Part shown: positions 58,249 to 59,900 of the stretch, one piece after another
Layout: every line of letters starts with the position of its first letter
Position numbering within the stretch: position 1 is the stretch's first letter
NCBI RefSeq assembly: GCF_007004065.1
Contig: NZ_VFSV01000020.1
Span: 1-59,900 of the forward strand
Length of the DNA stretch: 59,900 bases
Reading direction: 5' to 3'
Origin: Palleronia caenipelagi
GTDB taxonomy: Bacteria; Pseudomonadota; Alphaproteobacteria; Rhodobacterales; Rhodobacteraceae
Program-made: the position numbers and the translations under genes
Notes under the pieces: model-generated
Seen by the model: the letters and a program-made list of their open reading frames with translations, nothing else
What the model was told of the DNA's origin: nothing
Databases searched by the model: none

Positions 58249-58448
58249 CCCCGTACCGCACCACCGAAGGCGACATGATCGATGCGATCTGCAAGGCGCA
58301 TTACGGCTCCGAGGCGATGACCGAAGCGGTCTATGACGCCAATCCCGGCCTTGCGGCCCGGGGACCGGTCCTGCCGAAGGGGCTGGTGATCCTGCTGCCC
58401 GACGCGCCGGCGGCCCCGGTGCGCCACCCGATCCGGCTCTGGAGCTGA
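58245..58448 (+). CDS. Tail protein X, LysM-like
   Basis: A 67-residue P2 gpX-like protein starting with GTG that overlaps the U stop. It is a LysM-type fold: TTEGDMIDAICKAHYGSEAMTEAVYDANPGLAARGPVLPKGLVILLPD in parts. It may bind peptidoglycan or the hub. Confidence 0.9.
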   Translation: MTPYRTTEGDMIDAICKAHYGSEAMTEAVYDANPGLAARGPVLPKGLVILLPDAPAAPVRHPIRLWS

Positions 58449-58453
58449 CGCCC

Positions 58454-59494
58454 ATGCAGATCGCCTTCCAGATCCGCGCCGATGGGGCCGATATCACCGG
58501 CCGCGTCAATGACCGGCTTCTCGGCCTGTCGGTCATCGATGAGGCCGGGGCCCAGGCCGACCGCGCCGAGATCACCCTCGACAATCGCGACATGCGCCTC
58601 GCCCTGCCTTCGGGCGGGGCGGTGCTGGAGATCGCGCTGGGCTATCGTGGCGCGCTGGTGGCGCTGGGCCGCTTCGTGGTCGATGAGGTGACCGGCGGGA
58701 TCGGTCCCGACACGATCACCCTCCATGCCAAAGCGGCCGACATGCTGGGGCCGATCCGCGCCCGCAAGACCCGCGCCTGGACGGACCAGACCCTCGGGCA
58801 GATCGCCCGGACCATCGCAGGCGAACACGGGCTGACCGCGAAGGTGGCCGCAAGCCTCGCCTCCGTCGCCTATCCCTATCTCGCCCAGACCGCCGAGAGC
58901 GATCTGAACCTGCTCACCCGGCTGGCCCGCGATCTCGACGCGGTGGCCAAGCCCGCCGGCGGCGCGCTCGTGGTGCTGCCCCGCGATGCCACAGAGAGCG
59001 CCGGGGGCACCGCCTTGCCCGTCACCCCGATCCAGCGCTCGGAGATCACCTCGGGCCGCTGGAAGATCACCGGGCGCGGCCTCTATGGCAAAGTCACCGC
59101 GCAATGGGGCGACCGCGGGGCGGGTGCGGTGCAGACCGTGACCGAGGGGGACGGCACACCGGTCCTCGCCCTGCGCCATCGCCACCCGACCGAAGAAGCG
59201 GCCCGCCGGGCGGCCCGCGCCGCGCTCACCCGCAACACCCGTGCCGCAGGCCAGATCGATCTCACCCTCGGCGGCTTCCGCGGGGATCTGATGGCCGGGG
59301 CGGAGATCGGGATCGCGGGCCTGCTGCCCGAACTCGACGGGCGCTGGCGTCTGACCCGGGTCACCCACCGCCTCGGCACGACCCTCGCCACCAGCCTGAC
59401 AGCCGAGCGTGGCACGCCCGAGATGACTGAGACGGAGACGACTGAGACGGGGACCACAGAGCCCGCGACCACAAAAACGGAGACCGCACCATGA
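58454..59494 (+). CDS. Tail hub protein D (late control protein family)
   Basis: A 346-residue P2 gpD-like hub: FQIRADGADITGRVNDRLLGLSVIDEAGAQADRAEITLDNRD, in parts, then ADMLGPIRARKTRAWTDQTLGQIARTIAGEHGL and LNLLTRLARDLDAVAKPAGGALVVLP, all typical. The hub closes the tube above the spike. The C-terminus is a Thr/Glu-rich simple tail (TETETTETGTTEPATTKTE), unusual for the family and built from short DNA repeats. Confidence 0.9.
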   Translation: MQIAFQIRADGADITGRVNDRLLGLSVIDEAGAQADRAEITLDNRDMRLALPSGGAVLEIALGYRGALVALGRFVVDEVTGGIGPDTITLHAKAADMLGPIRARKTRAWTDQTLGQIARTIAGEHGLTAKVAASLASVAYPYLAQTAESDLNLLTRLARDLDAVAKPAGGALVVLPRDATESAGGTALPVTPIQRSEITSGRWKITGRGLYGKVTAQWGDRGAGAVQTVTEGDGTPVLALRHRHPTEEAARRAARAALTRNTRAAGQIDLTLGGFRGDLMAGAEIGIAGLLPELDGRWRLTRVTHRLGTTLATSLTAERGTPEMTETETTETGTTEPATTKTETAP

Positions 59495-59900
59495 CCGCGT
59501 CCCCCACCGCCCGGCGCCAGCCTCTGGGCGAGATCGGCGAAGGCAGCACCTTCGAGACCCGCTTCGGGATCGCCGACACCGCCGGCGTCTTCGCCCTGAC
59601 GCTCGCCGCCGGGCCCGATCTGCCCCCCGATGTGACCCTCACCGGCCCGCCCCATCTGGTGGCCTCGTACGGTGCGCTCACCCTGCGCCTCGCGCCCGCA
59701 GACCTCGCGCCGCTCGCTCTGAACCGCTCCTATCTCTACAACCTGTGGCACCGCACCGCCGCCGGGCCGCAGCTGCTCTATTACGGCGCCGTGAAGATCC
59801 GCGACGCGCTGCCCATCCCCTTTCCCGACACCCCTTACCTCACCCTCGCAGGCGAGATCGTCACCCTCGACGGTCAGCCGGTGATCGTGACCGACGCCTG
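59491..59900 (+). CDS. Protein after D, partial at window edge
   Basis: The ATG at 59491 overlaps the D stop and the frame stays open for 136 residues to the edge. The sequence is strand-rich (FETRFGIADTAGVFALTLAAGPDLP, YGALTLRLAPADLAPLALNRSYLYNLWHRT). No family recognised. It may be a further tail or fibre component. Confidence 0.6.
   Translation, partial: MTASPTARRQPLGEIGEGSTFETRFGIADTAGVFALTLAAGPDLPPDVTLTGPPHLVASYGALTLRLAPADLAPLALNRSYLYNLWHRTAAGPQLLYYGAVKIRDALPIPFPDTPYLTLAGEIVTLDGQPVIVTDA

Larger units (their letters stand above)
29214..59900 (+). mobile_element. Second Mu-like prophage, Mu replication/head with P2-type contractile tail
   Basis: From the leftward repressor block to the window edge the genes follow Mu order through the head (c, small early genes, A, B, gemA, mor, lysis, terminase, portal, F, I, T). 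They then follow P2 order through the tail. All are rightward except the repressor block. The left end must lie left of the nuclease gene, possibly left of the STAND NTPase (25614); the right end is outside the window. All essential genes visible look intact. Confidence 0.85.

Noticed and set aside
1-59900. tRNA or rRNA genes, or a plasmid origin
   Set aside because: No cloverleaf with a CCA end, rRNA segment or iteron array was noticed on reading; the ParB-like gene is part of the phage early operon and has no ParA partner.

Overview
The window is GC-rich and fits an alphaproteobacterium of the Rhodobacterales (Paracoccus/Rhodobacter/Roseobacter type). This rests on overall codon use and on RcapMu-like and Mu-like phage gene families known from that group. 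I recognise no host housekeeping gene and no rRNA, tRNA or CRISPR array. The sequence is almost entirely two transposable (Mu-like) prophages lying head to tail in the same orientation, with a low-GC accessory stretch between them.

Region 1 (1-22.6 kb): an IS3-family element (partial, leftward) has cut the 5' end of a Mu gp29-like portal gene. Downstream is the late region of a Mu-like phage with Mu-type head genes (portal, MuF, protease/scaffold, decoration, major capsid, gp36, gpG) and a siphovirus tail (tail terminator, tail tube, frameshifted chaperone pair, tape measure with an embedded muramidase, NlpC/P60 protein, tip protein J). It ends with a tail fibre carrying an SGNH esterase domain and an in-frame amber codon, and a DNA adenine methylase. 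The early genes are not in the window.

Region 2 (22.6-29.7 kb): two lower-GC orphan genes (a membrane PH-like protein and a TPR-like helical protein), about 0.9 kb without a gene, then a leftward block. Read from the right, this block is repressor, orphan S24 C-terminal fragment, staphylococcal-nuclease-like protein, small ORF, and a large STAND-type NTPase with twelve nearly identical ankyrin repeats. The overlaps and short spacings suggest one lysogenically expressed unit, with the NTPase as a candidate anti-phage protein.

Region 3 (29.7-59.9 kb): a second, apparently intact Mu-like prophage running off the right edge. It has the repressor/operator region, small early genes, a ParB-like protein, MuA and MuB homologues, GemA, a Mor-type activator, lysis genes, small and large terminase, and Mu-type head genes. 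Its contractile tail genes follow P2 order (V-W-J-I-fibre-FI-FII-E/E'-T-U-X-D), so it is a Mu replication/head and P2 tail mosaic. A perfect 14-bp dyad inside an identical 27-bp block lies just after the activator gene and just before the protease gene, and is probably the operator of its late promoters.

The most unusual signals are a tandem pair of 110-bp elements between MuF and protease with compensatory base changes in their closing stem (a candidate structured RNA), the repressor-linked STAND-ankyrin operon, the S24 fragment left behind the repressor, and two different canonical -1 frameshift sites in the two tail modules. Assignments rest on reading the sequence; no database search was run.
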